Source: Actinobacillus delphinicola (GTDB taxonomy: Bacteria; Pseudomonadota; Gammaproteobacteria; Enterobacterales; Pasteurellaceae). Taken from it: DNA of 64,000 nt. Below, one piece after another: positions 8,161 through 19,260 of the stretch; within the stretch, counting starts at the first letter, position 1, and each line of letters starts with the position of its first letter. The notes below the pieces were generated by a model. That model worked only from the letters and a program-made list of their open reading frames with translations, searched no databases and was not told the DNA's origin. Location of the stretch: assembly GCF_900638385.1 (NCBI RefSeq), contig NZ_LR134510.1:558001-622000 (forward strand). The letters run 5' to 3'. Both the position numbers and the translations under genes were made by a program.

Positions 8161-11058
8161 CTATGCTTTATTACTTACAATTAAGCGTAAACTATCTAAA
8201 CGCCAACGTGCCAATTCTAACTCTTGAGCAATTTGATCGCGTTGTGCTTCTAATGTTTGAATTTCCTTATCGCGAATATTTTTATTCACTTTTTGCAATG
8301 CTTGTAAACGTGTAATTTCACTATCTAACGTTTGCGCCGCCAATGTTTTTGCGCTCTCGATAACTTCTTTTGCAGGTTGTTCGATTTTACTTTCTGCTGT
8401 TGCTAATAATTGCATAATTTGTGGCTGCATCATTTTCACAACTGAGTTAGCTGTGGCTTTTTTCATTGGTCGTAACTGTTTTTGCAACACTTTAAACGGT
8501 ACTTGTTGGCTCAGTTCATTACCTTTCATATCCACCAATAAACGAATTGGTGTTGGCGGTAGGAAACGTGTAATTTGCAAGCCTTTTGGTGCCTGTGCCT
8601 CAACAACATAAATAAGCTCAAGCAACAATGTCCCTGCAGGTAGATTTGGATTTATCAATAAAGAAACGGTACTTTTACCGATATCACCTGTGGTAATCAA
8701 ATCAATCCCATTACGAATCATTGGGTGATCCCAGTTCAAAAACTCGACTTCATCACGAGCGAGGGCTAAATCACGTTCAAATGTTACTGGCACGCCTTCT
8801 TCCTTCAAATATGGGAAATCAGGCACAAGCATGGTGCTTGATGGTTTGATAACAATTGTTTTTTCGCCAATGTCTTCTTGTTCTACGCCTACAATGTCAA
8901 AAAGTTTCAGTGCAAAATTAACTAACTCTGTCGAACCATCTTGCTCAGCAATCGCTTCTGCAAGTTCTTGAGCTTGTTTTCCACCGCTAGAATTCATTTC
9001 TAATAAACGGTCACGCCCTGCTTCAAGAGTTTTGTATAACTCTTCACGGCTTGCTTGCGTTTCTTTAATTAGCGTATCAAAACCTTCTGTATTCTCAGGA
9101 TGATCAAGATATTGTTGTAACGTTTCACCATGGCGCTCAAAAATCGCCGTCCCCATTGGGCAAGTTTCTGCAAAGGCATTAAGACCTTTGTCATACCAGT
9201 TTGCAAGACGATCAGTTGGGCTATTTTCAAAACATGGTACGTAGATATGTACATCACGTTTTTGCCCGATACGATCTAAACGTCCAATGCATTGTTCCAA
9301 TAAGTCTGGATGACGCGGTAAATCAAATAGGACTAAGTGGCAGGCAAATTGGAAGTTACGTCCTTCTGAGCCTACGCTTGAACTTAATAATACACGAGCG
9401 CCTTCTTCATCAGCAAAGTAGGCTGCCGCACGATCACGTTCAATAATCGACATTTTCTCGTGGAAAAGTGCTGAATTAATCCCTTCTTTTTCACGCAGTG
9501 CTTGTTCTAATTGTTGCGTTGTTTGGCTTTGCTGACAAATTACCAATACTTTTTCTTTTGGATTTTGTTTTAAGAAATCAATGAGCCATTGCACACGTGG
9601 ATCAAAATCCCACCAACGTGCATCTGGGTTCATTTTTAAGAACATTTGTTCTGGATGATTCAAGTTAATATTTTTTGTTTCACCCAATAAATTCATTACC
9701 TTAATTGTATTTTGATATTGGCTGGGTAATGGCAAACGTACTTCTTCAAAAATACGTTTTGGGAAGCCTTGTACACCTTGGCGTGTGTTGCGGAATAACA
9801 CACGGCTGGTGCCATGACGATCAATCAGTTTCATCATAATATTTTGACGAATCGCAATTTTTTCTTCTTCCGATTTCTCATCATCATTCAGCTCAGAAAA
9901 TTGTGCTTCTAATAGTGCCTTTTCTTCAGGCAACAATTTAACAATTTGAGTTTCTGCTTTTTTAGTTAATTTTTTATTCGCAAAAAGTGGTTTTAAGGCA
10001 TCCGCAACTTTTTGATAATTTTGTTGTTCTTCTAAAAAGGCGTCGAAACTGTAAAAACGTTCTGGATCAAGGAGATGCAAACGGGCAAAGTGACTTTCTT
10101 GCCCTAATTGTTCAGGCGTTGCCGTCAATAATAAAACACCTGGAATCTTTTGAGCAAAATTTGCAACCAATTGATATTCGCCACTTGGATTATCAATCTC
10201 CCATTTTAAATGGTGTGCCTCGTCCACTACCAACATATCAAAATCAGCTTCAAGTGCTTCTTTCGCACGACGTGGTTTTGCCATTAACCAATCAAGTGAA
10301 CAAATAATTAAATTTTCACTATCAAATGGATTTTCGCCTTTATCATCAAAATCGCTACAACGATCTTCATCGAACAATGAAAAATGAAGGTTGAATCGGC
10401 GTAACATTTCTACCAACCATTGATGTTGCAAGCTCTCTGGCACAATGATTAGCACACGTTGTGCTTTTTCAGAAAGAATTTGCTGTTGAAGAATCATGCC
10501 CGCTTCAATGGTTTTACCTAACCCCACTTCATCAGCTAATAAAACGCGAGGAGCAATACGATTCCCTACTTCGTTTGCAATATGTAATTGGTGAGGAATT
10601 AGCCCAACTTTTGCTCCACGCAATCCACGCAGTGGAGATTGAAATTGTGCTTGTTGATGTAAAAAACTGTTATAACGAAGTGTAAAATGATCCGCTCTAT
10701 CAATTTGAGCATTAAAAAGACGATCTTGTGGCTTACTAAAAGTAATATGATGCGCAATATCCAATTCTTGCATAACAGCATCTTCGCCATTGTCTTGACG
10801 TTTTACCAAATAAATATTTACATCATTGCGTGTCATCACATCCACGACTTGCGCTTTCCATCCCTCACAATGTGTCACCTCATCCCCTACATTGAATGTA
10901 ACACGATTAAGAGGCGCACTTTTTACTGCATAAATTCGGGTTTCTTCTGATGCAGGGAAGAAAATGGTTACAGTACGAGCATCAACTGCTGTAATTAATC
11001 CCAAACCTAAATTATTTTCACTTTCGCTTATCCAGCGCTGACCAATAACAAATGACAT
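8161..11058 (-). CDS. rapA: RNA polymerase recycling ATPase RapA (HepA)
   Basis: Swi2/Snf2 translocase bound to RNA polymerase that helps recycle stalled enzyme. Its 965 aa match the family length (968 in E. coli). An N-terminal tudor-like region (GQRWISESE) precedes the ATPase core: [14 protein letters not shown] (Walker A), VVDEAHHL (DEAH box), [10 protein letters not shown] (motif III) and the C-terminal helicase motif [23 protein letters not shown] at 10914-10924 (minus strand) is two bases off the extended Haemophilus uptake signal. Divergent from fadD across a 272-bp gap. Confidence 0.97.
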   Translation of the reverse strand: MSFVIGQRWISESENNLGLGLITAVDARTVTIFFPASEETRIYAVKSAPLNRVTFNVGDEVTHCEGWKAQVVDVMTRNDVNIYLVKRQDNGEDAVMQELDIAHHITFSKPQDRLFNAQIDRADHFTLRYNSFLHQQAQFQSPLRGLRGAKVGLIPHQLHIANEVGNRIAPRVLLADEVGLGKTIEAGMILQQQILSEKAQRVLIIVPESLQHQWLVEMLRRFNLHFSLFDEDRCSDFDDKGENPFDSENLIICSLDWLMAKPRRAKEALEADFDMLVVDEAHHLKWEIDNPSGEYQLVANFAQKIPGVLLLTATPEQLGQESHFARLHLLDPERFYSFDAFLEEQQNYQKVADALKPLFANKKLTKKAETQIVKLLPEEKALLEAQFSELNDDEKSEEEKIAIRQNIMMKLIDRHGTSRVLFRNTRQGVQGFPKRIFEEVRLPLPSQYQNTIKVMNLLGETKNINLNHPEQMFLKMNPDARWWDFDPRVQWLIDFLKQNPKEKVLVICQQSQTTQQLEQALREKEGINSALFHEKMSIIERDRAAAYFADEEGARVLLSSSVGSEGRNFQFACHLVLFDLPRHPDLLEQCIGRLDRIGQKRDVHIYVPCFENSPTDRLANWYDKGLNAFAETCPMGTAIFERHGETLQQYLDHPENTEGFDTLIKETQASREELYKTLEAGRDRLLEMNSSGGKQAQELAEAIAEQDGSTELVNFALKLFDIVGVEQEDIGEKTIVIKPSSTMLVPDFPYLKEEGVPVTFERDLALARDEVEFLNWDHPMIRNGIDLITTGDIGKSTVSLLINPNLPAGTLLLELIYVVEAQAPKGLQITRFLPPTPIRLLVDMKGNELSQQVPFKVLQKQLRPMKKATANSVVKMMQPQIMQLLATAESKIEQPAKEVIESAKTLAAQTLDSEITRLQALQKVNKNIRDKEIQTLEAQRDQIAQELELARWRLDSLRLIVSNKA

Positions 11059-11330
11059 AACTATTTACAACTCTATTTTATGATAAAAAGTCGGCTATTC
11101 TATGCTGAATAACAAAGAAAATAAACCGTAAAATTATCCTATTGATACAACAAGAAAAATTTCTTCACGCTATTCTTATCCATAAGAAATTTTTTTCAGT
11201 GAACAAGTGTTTTAAAAATTTTTTTCATGTTAGCCCTTTAAATTTCTTAGATTATTAGAATATTTTACTAGCAATTTATTTAAAGTAGTTTTATATTAGC
11301 GAACACTTGTTAGCTCAAAGAGATAAATTT
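11059..11330. other. Divergent intergenic region rapA/fadD
   Basis: AT-rich 272-bp spacer that must carry promoters for both genes. I see no operator, RNA gene or convincing sigma-70 pair that I would defend. Confidence 0.4.
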
Positions 11331-13133
11331 ATGAACAATTTACACTATCACATTGTAGAACGTATCCGCAATCAAGCTCGTACGCTCGCCAATCATCCAG
11401 CGGTACGTTACAACAGTAATGGTAAATGGACAGACATTAGTTGGAAAGATTTTCTCGCACAAATTGATATGCTTTCCCGTGCATTATTAGCTTACGGGAT
11501 CAACGTCCAAGATAAAATCGCTATTTTTGCAAATAATATGCCACGTTGGACAATCGCAGATTATGCAGCAATGCAAATTCGTGCAATTGCTGTGCCAATT
11601 TATGGTACGAACACCGCAGAACAAGCAGCATACATTCTAGATAATGCTGACGTTAAAATTTTATTCGTCGGCAATCAAGAGCAATATGATGAAGCAATTA
11701 AAGCAGTGCAACAATGCTCACAGCTACAACATATTGTCGCAATGAAAGAAAATATTGACCTTAGGAATCAACCGCTTGGAATGTCATGGGCTGATTTCGT
11801 AAAAGATGGTTATCCAGATATGCAAGCTGAGCTCAATGCACGCTTACAAGAAAAAAATATGGATGATCTTTTTACCCTTATTTATACATCCGGCACAACG
11901 GGCAATCCAAAAGGTGTTATGCTCACCCACGCTAATCTCGCCCACCAAATGGAAGCCCATGATCTTGCTTTACAACCACTTGGTACTAATGATATTTCGT
12001 TAGCATTCCTACCGCTTTCACACGTTTATGAACGTGGTTGGGAAGCGTATATGCTACATCGTGGTGTAGTCTATGCTTACTTAGAAGATCCGCATGCTGT
12101 CAAAGAAGCATTAAGCGAAGTTCGTCCAACTTTAATGTGTGCCGTTCCACGCTTTTATGAAAAAGTTTATGGCGCAGTAATGGATAAAGTTCACCAAGCC
12201 CCTGTTTTCCGTAAAGCCATTTTCTATTGGGCATTACGTGTAGGGAAAGCTTACTTTACCCGCACAAGTAAAAAACAACATGTTTCATATCTATTACAAA
12301 AACAGTTCAATCTCGCTGATAAACTTGTTTTAAGTAAATTACGTGGTATCACGGGTGGACGCATCAAAATTATGCCTTGTGGTGGTGCTAAACTTGATCC
12401 CTGTGTCGCAAAATTTTTCTTCTCAATCGGTATTAATATTAAGGCTGGTTATGGTTTAACAGAGGCGACAGCTACTGTTTCTTGTGGTCGTGAAGATAAT
12501 TTCAATCCAGAATCTATTGGCGTACCAATGCCGAATTGCGAAGTTAAAATTGGAGAAAACAATGAAATTTTAGTTCGTGGTGGTATGGTGATGAAAGGTT
12601 ATTATAAAAATCCACAAGCGACCGCAGAAGCGTTTACCGAAGATGGTTTCTTAAGAACAGGAGATGCAGGCGAAATCGATGCACAAGGTAATCTCTTCAT
12701 TACTGATCGTATCAAAGAGCTTATGAAAACCTCTACTGGTAAATACATCGCACCACAAGTTCTTGAAGGTAAAATTGGTAAAGATAAATTTGTCGATCAA
12801 ATTGCGATTATTGCAGATGCCAAAAAATACGTATCAGCCTTAATTGTGCCTTGTTTCGAAACGCTAGAAGCTTATGCAAAAGAGTTGAATATTCATTATA
12901 AAAACCGTGTTGATCTGGTTAAAAATACTGAAATTCTTAAACTCTTTGAAAAACGTATTCAACGTTTACAAAAAGAATTACCAAGTTTTGAACAAGTAAA
13001 AAAATTCACCTTGTTGCCTGAAGCTTTCACTATGAAAATGAATGAAATTACGCCGACATTAAAATTAAAACGTAAAGTCATTCTTGAACGTTATAAAAAA
13101 CAAATCGAAGCTATGTATAGCTCACACAAATAA
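11331..13133 (+). CDS. fadD: Long-chain fatty-acid--CoA ligase (AMP-forming)
   Basis: Activates fatty acids to acyl-CoA via an acyl-adenylate. Of 600 aa; the P-loop-like [14 protein letters not shown], the [12 protein letters not shown] adenylate motif and the [11 protein letters not shown] / [12 protein letters not shown]-terminal signature are all present. It resembles Haemophilus HI0002 over its whole length. ATG 11331 is preferred over the TTG-initiated extension from 11307; AAAGAG lies about 8 nt upstream. It ends before a strong hairpin terminator. In this family it may mainly serve incorporation of host fatty acids into membranes (inference). Confidence 0.93.
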   Translation: MNNLHYHIVERIRNQARTLANHPAVRYNSNGKWTDISWKDFLAQIDMLSRALLAYGINVQDKIAIFANNMPRWTIADYAAMQIRAIAVPIYGTNTAEQAAYILDNADVKILFVGNQEQYDEAIKAVQQCSQLQHIVAMKENIDLRNQPLGMSWADFVKDGYPDMQAELNARLQEKNMDDLFTLIYTSGTTGNPKGVMLTHANLAHQMEAHDLALQPLGTNDISLAFLPLSHVYERGWEAYMLHRGVVYAYLEDPHAVKEALSEVRPTLMCAVPRFYEKVYGAVMDKVHQAPVFRKAIFYWALRVGKAYFTRTSKKQHVSYLLQKQFNLADKLVLSKLRGITGGRIKIMPCGGAKLDPCVAKFFFSIGINIKAGYGLTEATATVSCGREDNFNPESIGVPMPNCEVKIGENNEILVRGGMVMKGYYKNPQATAEAFTEDGFLRTGDAGEIDAQGNLFITDRIKELMKTSTGKYIAPQVLEGKIGKDKFVDQIAIIADAKKYVSALIVPCFETLEAYAKELNIHYKNRVDLVKNTEILKLFEKRIQRLQKELPSFEQVKKFTLLPEAFTMKMNEITPTLKLKRKVILERYKKQIEAMYSSHK

Positions 13134-13153
13134 ACTTCCTATCTTTATACTTT

Positions 13154-13202
13154 GCCATTCAGAGATTTAGGTTATCCTATTTCTGCTGAATGGCTTTTTT
13201 TG
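13154..13202 (+). terminator. Terminator after fadD
   Basis: GCCATTCAG (13154-13162) pairs with CTGAATGGC (13186-13194), followed by seven T. The T-run direction fits the fadD strand. Confidence 0.8.
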
Positions 13203-13236
13203 TTAAACTAATTGCTTTTAACACTCATTGAACTTT

Positions 13237-14361
13237 ATGCAAGCTACTTCAAATTCTACGGCACCTTTCGCTAAAGCGGTACTCGCTTGGTACGATCGTT
13301 TTGGGCGTAAAAATCTCCCTTGGCAAATAAACAAGACTCTCTACGGCGTATGGTTGTCTGAAATTATGTTACAGCAAACGCAAGTCGCTACCGTGATTCC
13401 CTATTTTGAACGATTCACAAAAAATTTTCCGAATATAGAGGCGTTAGGTCATGCCCCTTTAGATGAAGTATTACATCTTTGGACAGGATTAGGCTATTAC
13501 GCGCGTGCTAGAAATCTTCATAAAGCCGCACAAGTGATGTGCGAGAAATATCATGGACAATTTCCAACAGAGTTTGAAGATGTTCTTGCGCTTCCTGGAA
13601 TTGGACGTAGTACAGCAGCAGCTATCCTTTCTTCTTGTTTAAACAAACCTTATCCGATCTTGGACGGAAACGTAAAACGTGTTTTATGTCGTTACTTTGC
13701 TATTGAAGGCTATCCTGGTGAAAAACGTGTCGAAAATTTACTTTGGGAAAAAGCCGAAGAGGTTGCACCTCGTGATCGCATCGCCGATTTTAACCAAGTT
13801 ATGATGGATATTGGGGCGATGGTCTGCACCCGTAGTAAACCTAAATGTGACATTTGCCCTCTTGCAGAAAATTGTAAAGCAAAACAACAAGATGCTTGGC
13901 AAAATTATCCAACCAAAAAACCGAAAAAAAACTTACCAATTCGTCAAACTTACTTTTTAATTGAAGAAAATCAAGGCAAAATTAGATTACGAAAACGTGC
14001 GCCAGAAGGTTTATGGGGTGGGCTTTACTGTTTCCCGCAATTTGAATCTCAAACAGAATTATTTCAGCATTTGCAAGAAAGAAACATTCACTACTATCAA
14101 GAATGGAATAGTTTCCGCCACACTTTCAGCCATTTCCATTTAGATATTATTCCTATTTTTATCTGTACAGATACCTCAAAAAAAGTAGAAAATAAGGGAG
14201 AATTTCCTTGGAAACGCTGTCAAAGTGTTCAAGAGGTCGTACCACCTTTAAAATCTTATGTACAAAATGAAGACGATTATTGGTATGATTTAACATCTTT
14301 AAACGTTGTCGGACTCGCAACACCCGTAAAAAATATTTTAAATTACTTAACAAGGATATAA
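13237..14361 (+). CDS. mutY: Adenine DNA glycosylase MutY
   Basis: Removes adenine mispaired with 8-oxoguanine. The 374-aa protein has the catalytic Glu in [11 protein letters not shown], the helix-hairpin-helix [12 protein letters not shown] with the downstream GNVKRVLCR Asp region, and a complete [4Fe-4S] motif C-x6-C-x2-C-x5-C ([17 protein letters not shown]). A C-terminal MutT-like domain for 8-oxoG recognition follows ([14 protein letters not shown]). ATG 13237 replaces an in-frame TTG at 13228. The stop is 2 nt before yggX, the conserved mutY-yggX-mltC order. Confidence 0.96.
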   Translation: MQATSNSTAPFAKAVLAWYDRFGRKNLPWQINKTLYGVWLSEIMLQQTQVATVIPYFERFTKNFPNIEALGHAPLDEVLHLWTGLGYYARARNLHKAAQVMCEKYHGQFPTEFEDVLALPGIGRSTAAAILSSCLNKPYPILDGNVKRVLCRYFAIEGYPGEKRVENLLWEKAEEVAPRDRIADFNQVMMDIGAMVCTRSKPKCDICPLAENCKAKQQDAWQNYPTKKPKKNLPIRQTYFLIEENQGKIRLRKRAPEGLWGGLYCFPQFESQTELFQHLQERNIHYYQEWNSFRHTFSHFHLDIIPIFICTDTSKKVENKGEFPWKRCQSVQEVVPPLKSYVQNEDDYWYDLTSLNVVGLATPVKNILNYLTRI

Positions 14362-14363
14362 TT

Positions 14364-14645
14364 ATGGCACGTACCATACATTGCGTTTATCTCAATAAAG
14401 AAGCAGAAGGTCTTGATTTTCAACTTTATCCAGGTGATCTGGGTAAACGTATCTTCGACAATATCAGCAAACAAGCTTGGTCTGAATGGTTAAAAAAACA
14501 AACCATGCTGGTTAATGAAAAAAAATTAAACATGATGAATCCAGAACATCGTGCATTATTAGAAAAAGAAATGGTTAATTTCCTCTTTGAAGGTAAAGAT
14601 GTACATATTGAGGGCTATACACCAATTAACGATAACCAACAGTAA
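14364..14645 (+). CDS. yggX: Probable Fe(2+)-trafficking protein YggX
   Basis: Small cytoplasmic protein (93 aa) implicated in protecting iron-sulfur clusters and iron handling under oxidative stress. The N-terminal [19 protein letters not shown] and the invariant region around YPGDLGKRI match the family. AAGGATATAATT precedes the ATG. Its position behind mutY, an Fe-S enzyme repairing oxidative lesions, is conserved in many gammaproteobacteria. Confidence 0.95.
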   Translation: MARTIHCVYLNKEAEGLDFQLYPGDLGKRIFDNISKQAWSEWLKKQTMLVNEKKLNMMNPEHRALLEKEMVNFLFEGKDVHIEGYTPINDNQQ

Positions 14646-14653
14646 GACATTCT

Positions 14654-15715
14654 ATGAAAAAATACTTAATCTTTGCCCTTGCACCCTTTCTCTTTGCCTG
14701 TGCGAGTAAAACTGAAACACCAGAACTTCCACCACTTGATACCAAAGGGTTGGATATTCTTGTCGGTCAATTTTCACATAATATTGACGATATTTGGGGC
14801 GTGAATGAGCTACTCGTAGCAAGCCGACAAGATTATGTAAAATATACCGATCAATACAAAACTCGTAGCCATATTAACTTTGAACAAGGTCTTATTACTA
14901 TCGGCACCCTAGGCACGCCGAAAGAATTACAACATGCCATTGTCCATACTCTCCTAATGGGAGAAAATGCAGACAGTATCGATCTCTTTGCCTCTGGTGA
15001 TGTGCCTATCAGCGATAAACCTTTCTTAAAAGATCTGGTTATGGATCAAAAAGGAAAAACGATTGATAATGTTCGTGAAGCAACCGCTTTCGCTAACTAT
15101 CTCATAAAAAATAGACTGCAAACTCGTCGCTTACAAAATGGTCGTATTGAACATTTTGTAGAGATTCCAATGGTTGCAAACCATGTTGCCTTACGTGCAA
15201 AAAGTTATCTTCCATTAGTTCGCCAAGCATCTCGCCGTTACAATGTGGATGAAAGCTTAATCCTTGCAATCATGCAAGTAGAATCAAGTTTTAACCCATA
15301 CGCAGTTAGCTATTCTAATGCAGTTGGATTAATGCAAATTGTGCGCACTACTGCAGGTCGTGATGTCTTTAAACATCAAAATCGTCCTGGGGCACCGAGC
15401 AAGCATTATTTACTTAATCCACGCCATAATATTGATATTGGTACGCACTATCTTTCACTTTTGAAAAATAAATATCTTGCGGGAATTAAAGATAAAGACT
15501 CGCTACGTTACGCCGTTATCGCATCTTATAACAGCGGTGCTGGTGCAGTATTACGTATTTTTGATAAAACGCCACAAAATGCGATTAATAAAATCAACCG
15601 TTTATCCCCGCAACGCCTTTACAATATTCTTGAGCGTGAACACCCATCATTAGAAGCACGTCGTTATTTAATGAAAGTAAGTAAAGCTCAAAAAAATTAT
15701 CGTGTTATTGGATAA
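14654..15715 (+). CDS. mltC: Membrane-bound lytic murein transglycosylase C
   Basis: Outer-membrane lipoprotein that cleaves peptidoglycan to 1,6-anhydromuropeptides. A lipoprotein signal peptide ends in the lipobox LFAC (Cys16). The C-terminal half holds the SLT domain: [17 protein letters not shown] with catalytic Glu, then VGLMQIV and [10 protein letters not shown]. Length 353 aa is typical of MltC. It begins 8 nt after yggX and ends at a strong bidirectional terminator. Confidence 0.95.
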   Translation: MKKYLIFALAPFLFACASKTETPELPPLDTKGLDILVGQFSHNIDDIWGVNELLVASRQDYVKYTDQYKTRSHINFEQGLITIGTLGTPKELQHAIVHTLLMGENADSIDLFASGDVPISDKPFLKDLVMDQKGKTIDNVREATAFANYLIKNRLQTRRLQNGRIEHFVEIPMVANHVALRAKSYLPLVRQASRRYNVDESLILAIMQVESSFNPYAVSYSNAVGLMQIVRTTAGRDVFKHQNRPGAPSKHYLLNPRHNIDIGTHYLSLLKNKYLAGIKDKDSLRYAVIASYNSGAGAVLRIFDKTPQNAINKINRLSPQRLYNILEREHPSLEARRYLMKVSKAQKNYRVIG

Positions 15716-15729
15716 AATTATCGGACAAA

Positions 15730-15757
15730 AAAAGCAGAGGTATTCCTCTGCTTTTTT
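15730..15757. terminator. Bidirectional terminator mltC / yhiN
   Basis: AAAAGCAGAGG (15730-15740), loop TATT, CCTCTGCTTTT (15745-15755). T-rich on both strands and placed between convergent genes. Confidence 0.9.
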
Positions 15758-15758
15758 A

Positions 15759-16952
15759 TTAAATACTCGTAGCACAGGCGTAAGCACTACTCCACGCCCA
15801 TTGGAAATTATAACCACCTAGCCAGCCTGTCACATCTAACACTTCACCAATAAAATACAGTCCAGCAACCGTTTTACATTCCATTGTCTTAGAAGAAATC
15901 GCATCGGTATCAACCCCGCCCAGTGTCACTTCAGCGGTACGATAGCCTTCTGTGCCATTTGGTAAAAATTGCCAATGATGAATAATCTCTGCAAGATCAT
16001 GCATTTGTTGCTTACTCATATCCGCTAGGCTGCGATTTTCTATGATTGCCCTATCAAACCATAATTCAACCAACCGATTTGGCAAATAACGCCCCAACAA
16101 GGTTTTTAATTGAATTTTGGGTGAAGTTTGGCGAGTTTCTTGAATGAGATCAATGATGTTTTCACCTGGTAGCAAATCAATCATTACTTTCTCATTCGGT
16201 TGCCAATAATTTGAAATTTGTAAAATTGCAGGTCCAGATAGCCCACGATGCGTGAACAGCATTTGTTTTTCAAACTGTTGACCACTTTCTGATTCAACCC
16301 GAACTGGCAATGCCACGCCCGCTAATTCGGAAAAATATTTATCATTTTCACGCCAAGTAAAAGGGACTAAACTCGCACGAGGTGCATAACAAGGAATCCC
16401 AAACTGTTCTGCAATTTGATAACCAAGCGGACTTACCCCTAGCCCTGGCATAGAAAGCCCACCTGTCGCAACAATAAGGTGACGGCAATGCCACATTTTA
16501 TCTAAAGAGTATATGCAAAAACGATTTTCTTCCTCGGCTACATAATCAATTTTCTCAACTGATTGCTGCAATGCAAATTTTACACCATAGCGCTCACATT
16601 CGCTTTTAAGCATATCGACAATATCACTTGCTCCGTTATCACAAAAAAGCTGTCCTGCCTCTTTTTCATGGTAAGGAATCCCATATTCCAGAACTTTCCC
16701 AATAAAATCCCATGGCGTAAAGCGTGCTAATGCAGATTTTACAAAATGGGCATTATGGCAAAGATAATGATGTGGCGTAACATCAAGGTTAGTGAAATTA
16801 CAAAATCCACCACCAGACATCAGAATTTTTCGCCCAATTTTTTTACCTTTATCTAGAACAACTACTTCCTTTCCGCGTTTTGCTAATTCTGCCGCACAGA
16901 ATAGCCCAGCAGCCCCCGCACCGATGATGATACATTCAGCCTTATTTTGCAT
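15759..16952 (-). CDS. yhiN: HI0933-family flavoprotein (YhiN/RdsA-like)
   Basis: FAD-dependent protein of 397 aa. E. coli YhiN of this family has recently been reported as the 23S rRNA dihydrouridine synthase RdsA; applying that role here is inference. An N-terminal Rossmann motif GAGAAGLFCAAEL is followed by VVLDKGKKIGRKILMSGGGFCNFTN, both diagnostic. ATG 16952 has GGAGAAAAT directly upstream. The longer frame to 17036 is rejected because its first 28 codons translate the serC terminator and a copy of the dispersed repeat. Confidence 0.9.
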   Translation of the reverse strand: MQNKAECIIIGAGAAGLFCAAELAKRGKEVVVLDKGKKIGRKILMSGGGFCNFTNLDVTPHHYLCHNAHFVKSALARFTPWDFIGKVLEYGIPYHEKEAGQLFCDNGASDIVDMLKSECERYGVKFALQQSVEKIDYVAEEENRFCIYSLDKMWHCRHLIVATGGLSMPGLGVSPLGYQIAEQFGIPCYAPRASLVPFTWRENDKYFSELAGVALPVRVESESGQQFEKQMLFTHRGLSGPAILQISNYWQPNEKVMIDLLPGENIIDLIQETRQTSPKIQLKTLLGRYLPNRLVELWFDRAIIENRSLADMSKQQMHDLAEIIHHWQFLPNGTEGYRTAEVTLGGVDTDAISSKTMECKTVAGLYFIGEVLDVTGWLGGYNFQWAWSSAYACATSI

Positions 16953-16966
16953 ATTTTCTCCTTTAT

Positions 16967-16995
16967 CACGCCCCAATTTTCCTAAAATTTTATGA
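16967..16995 (+). repeat. Dispersed ACGCC repeat, single copy
   Basis: ACGCCCCAATTTTCC followed by TAAAATTTTATG, between the serC terminator and the yhiN start, about 15 bp upstream of that start codon. Confidence 0.72.
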
Positions 16996-17027
16996 AAAAA
17001 ACGGCGCGTCTCAACTACGCACCGTTT
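16995..17027 (-). terminator. Terminator after serC
   Basis: On the minus strand AAAACGGTGCGT, a 7-nt loop and ACGCGCCGTTTTTTT (one mismatch) form a hairpin with a T-run, downstream of serC and just before the repeat copy and yhiN. Confidence 0.82.
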
Positions 17028-17054
17028 TATGCTCAATGAGTTTAATAAATTACA

Positions 17055-18146
17055 TTATTTTTTATGCGTATTCGCAAAATACTCCATAAAGGTAACCAAT
17101 GCTACCACACCACTTAACGGCATCGCATTATAAATCGATGCACGCATTCCACCTTGAACTTTATGCCCTTTCAAGGCCAATAGCCCATGCTCTTGCGCTT
17201 CAGCAACAAAACACTTATCCAATTCACTATCGCCAGTGGTAAAGGTTACATTCATCTCAGAGCGATTTTCAACAGCAACATTATTATGATAAAAATCACT
17301 TTCATCTAAATAGGTGTAAAGTAATAATGCTTTCTCTTTATTCTGAACTTCAATCGCAGGTAATCCGCCTTGCGCAAGCCAATGCTCAAAGACCAGTCCA
17401 CATAGATACCAAGCAAAAGTCGGCGGTGTATTAATCATAGAATCACGATTCGCTTGAACAGTGTAATTCCAAATACTCGGAATTTTGCTTTGTTCTGTCT
17501 GAGTAAGTAAATCTTCACGGATAATCACTAATGTAATACCTGATGGGCCAAGGTTTTTTTGCGCTCCTGCATAGATCATTCCAAATTTAGAAATATCAAT
17601 TTGGCGTGACAAAATACAAGATGACATATCCGCAACTAACACGGTATTCCCTACATTTGGCACATCAAAGATTTCTACCCCACTGATTGTTTCATTTGGA
17701 CAATAATGAACATAATCATATTTTGAGGCGATATCAGAAAAATCTAGTTGCCCGACTTGTAAAGTATCTTTTCCTTGTTCTAAAAGATCAATCTCATCAA
17801 GGTTAGCAAAAAGGCGTGCTTCTTGTGCTGCTAATTTTGACCAATGACCACTTGTTAAATAAAGTGCTTTTTGATTTTTTCCTAATAAATTCATTGGAAT
17901 AGCAGCGAATTGTCCTCTTGCACCGCCTTGAAGAAACAGGATTTTATAATTATCTGGCACATGATAAAGCTTACGCAAATTTTGCTCTGCCTCCGCCACC
18001 ATTTTCATAAACGCTTCACCGCGGTGGCTGACTTCCATGACTGAAGTATGTAAATTTTGCCAATTTAGTAACTCTTGCTGTGCTTTCTCTAAAACCGCTT
18101 TCGGCATAGTCGCAGGTCCTGCGCTGAAATTGAATACATCCTGCAT
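17055..18146 (-). CDS. serC: Phosphoserine aminotransferase
   Basis: PLP enzyme making 3-phosphoserine from 3-phosphohydroxypyruvate; it also acts in pyridoxal phosphate synthesis. The 363-aa protein begins with the family start VFNFSAGPATMP. GAQKNLGPSG contains the PLP-binding Lys, and NTPPTFAWY and GGMRASIYNAM carry phosphate-binding residues. AAGGAGAGAAT precedes the ATG. It ends at its own terminator. Confidence 0.97.
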   Translation of the reverse strand: MQDVFNFSAGPATMPKAVLEKAQQELLNWQNLHTSVMEVSHRGEAFMKMVAEAEQNLRKLYHVPDNYKILFLQGGARGQFAAIPMNLLGKNQKALYLTSGHWSKLAAQEARLFANLDEIDLLEQGKDTLQVGQLDFSDIASKYDYVHYCPNETISGVEIFDVPNVGNTVLVADMSSCILSRQIDISKFGMIYAGAQKNLGPSGITLVIIREDLLTQTEQSKIPSIWNYTVQANRDSMINTPPTFAWYLCGLVFEHWLAQGGLPAIEVQNKEKALLLYTYLDESDFYHNNVAVENRSEMNVTFTTGDSELDKCFVAEAQEHGLLALKGHKVQGGMRASIYNAMPLSGVVALVTFMEYFANTHKK

Positions 18147-18309
18147 ATTCTCTCCTTAAAAGAATTTTCTTTTTATTGTAATCAATTCAATTTTGGCACT
18201 CAAGAAACTTAATTTAGATTAATTTTTTCATATTTTAATCAGAAGACTTTGACGATACCATTGAAAAAGGCTACATTACTGGAAAAATGTCATACAATTT
18301 GAGGTCAAT

Positions 18310-18654
18310 ATGGAAAATAATAGCAAAGAATCATTCCAAGAAGTATTAGAATACATTCGCATGTATCGTCTTAAAAACCGTTTAAAACGCGATCTGGAAC
18401 ATAATAATCGTAAAATTCGAGATAACCGTAAACGTGCTTTATTACTTGAAAATCTCGATCAATACATTACTGATGATATGACAATCGAAGAAATTCGTGA
18501 AATTATTGAAAATATGCGTAACGATTATGAAAGCCGTGTTGATGATTACAATATCCGTAATGCAGAATTATCTCAACAACGCCGTGAGATTCGTGAAAAA
18601 ATGAAACAACAAAAAGAAGCGCATAAACTTATGCTCAAACATGCGCATAAATAA
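18310..18654 (+). CDS. tmaR: PTS regulator TmaR (YeeX family)
   Basis: Small coiled-coil protein (114 aa). In E. coli, TmaR (YeeX, 109 aa) holds PTS Enzyme I at the cell pole and so tunes sugar uptake. The match to YeeX runs the whole length: [32 protein letters not shown] and [13 protein letters not shown]. Heavily charged and rich in heptad repeats, with no membrane segment. An imperfect hairpin with a T-run follows at about 18660-18690. It stands alone, divergent from serC. Confidence 0.9.
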   Translation: MENNSKESFQEVLEYIRMYRLKNRLKRDLEHNNRKIRDNRKRALLLENLDQYITDDMTIEEIREIIENMRNDYESRVDDYNIRNAELSQQRREIREKMKQQKEAHKLMLKHAHK

Positions 18655-18786
18655 TACTAAGAAGCTCGTGATAAACGGGCTTTTTCTTTACAAAAAGAAA
18701 GTTAATAGAAAAACGTTTATTTCGGCTATTAAAATGTTATCTTGAGTAGTTAGAAAAGATTTGAAAGGATAATGAGAAGGCCTAAG

Positions 18787-18862
18787 TGGTGGGCGATACC
18801 GGTCTCGAACCAGTGACCCCCTCCTTGTAAGGGAGGTGCTCTCCCAACTGAGCTAATCGCCC
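18787..18862 (-). tRNA. tRNA-Val (UAC), copy 1 (promoter-distal)
   Basis: 76 nt with encoded CCA. Cloverleaf starts GGGCGATTAGCTCAG, anticodon loop CTTACAA (anticodon UAC), T-loop GTTCGAG. Identical to the other two copies in this cluster. Confidence 0.97.
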
Positions 18863-18903
18863 ACTTGAGCCTTAGAAACTAAAACGATGACACTTTGTTG
18901 AAG

Positions 18904-18979
18904 TGGTGGGCGATACCGGTCTCGAACCAGTGACCCCCTCCTTGTAAGGGAGGTGCTCTCCCAACTGAGCTAATCGCCC
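18904..18979 (-). tRNA. tRNA-Val (UAC), copy 2
   Basis: Identical 76-nt tRNA with CCA, 41 nt from its neighbour. The spacers between copies are unlike each other, which suggests an old duplication with the tRNA bodies kept identical. Confidence 0.97.
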
Positions 18980-19022
18980 GTTTTAGTTTATTGATACAAC
19001 ACAGAAGCCACCTAAAAAAGAG

Positions 19023-19098
19023 TGGTGGGCGATACCGGTCTCGAACCAGTGACCCCCTCCTTGTAAGGGAGGTGCTCTCCCAACTGAGCTAATCGCCC
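19023..19098 (-). tRNA. tRNA-Val (UAC), copy 3 (promoter-proximal)
   Basis: Third identical copy, nearest the shared promoter at 19115-19142. Confidence 0.97.
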
Positions 19099-19114
19099 TG
19101 CGTTGTGTGGTGGC

Positions 19115-19142
19115 ATTATAGGGATTTTTCTCCCGCCGTCAA
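19115..19142 (-). promoter_or_regulatory. Promoter of the tRNA-Val operon
   Basis: On the minus strand TTGACG (-35, 19142-19137), a 16-nt spacer and TATAAT (-10, 19120-19115), followed by GCC, a GC-containing discriminator typical of stringently controlled stable-RNA promoters. Confidence 0.85.
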
Positions 19143-19260
19143 CCGCTTTTTTTTATTTTGTATCTAAGTGTCTTAAAAACAAACGTTTTTGATATTAATT
19201 CTATTGAAATCCCCCCTATAGCTCGTAAAATGGTACAGTTTTTTTACAAAAGGATTGCTT

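Noticed and set aside
16953-17036. 28-residue N-terminal extension of the yhiN reading frame
   Set aside because: It translates the serC terminator and a copy of the dispersed repeat; ATG 16952 has a proper Shine-Dalgarno and begins at the FAD-binding motif.
18787-19098. Three tandem ~78-bp direct repeats, considered as CRISPR or satellite
   Set aside because: Each unit folds as an identical tRNA-Val with encoded CCA, so they are tRNA genes.
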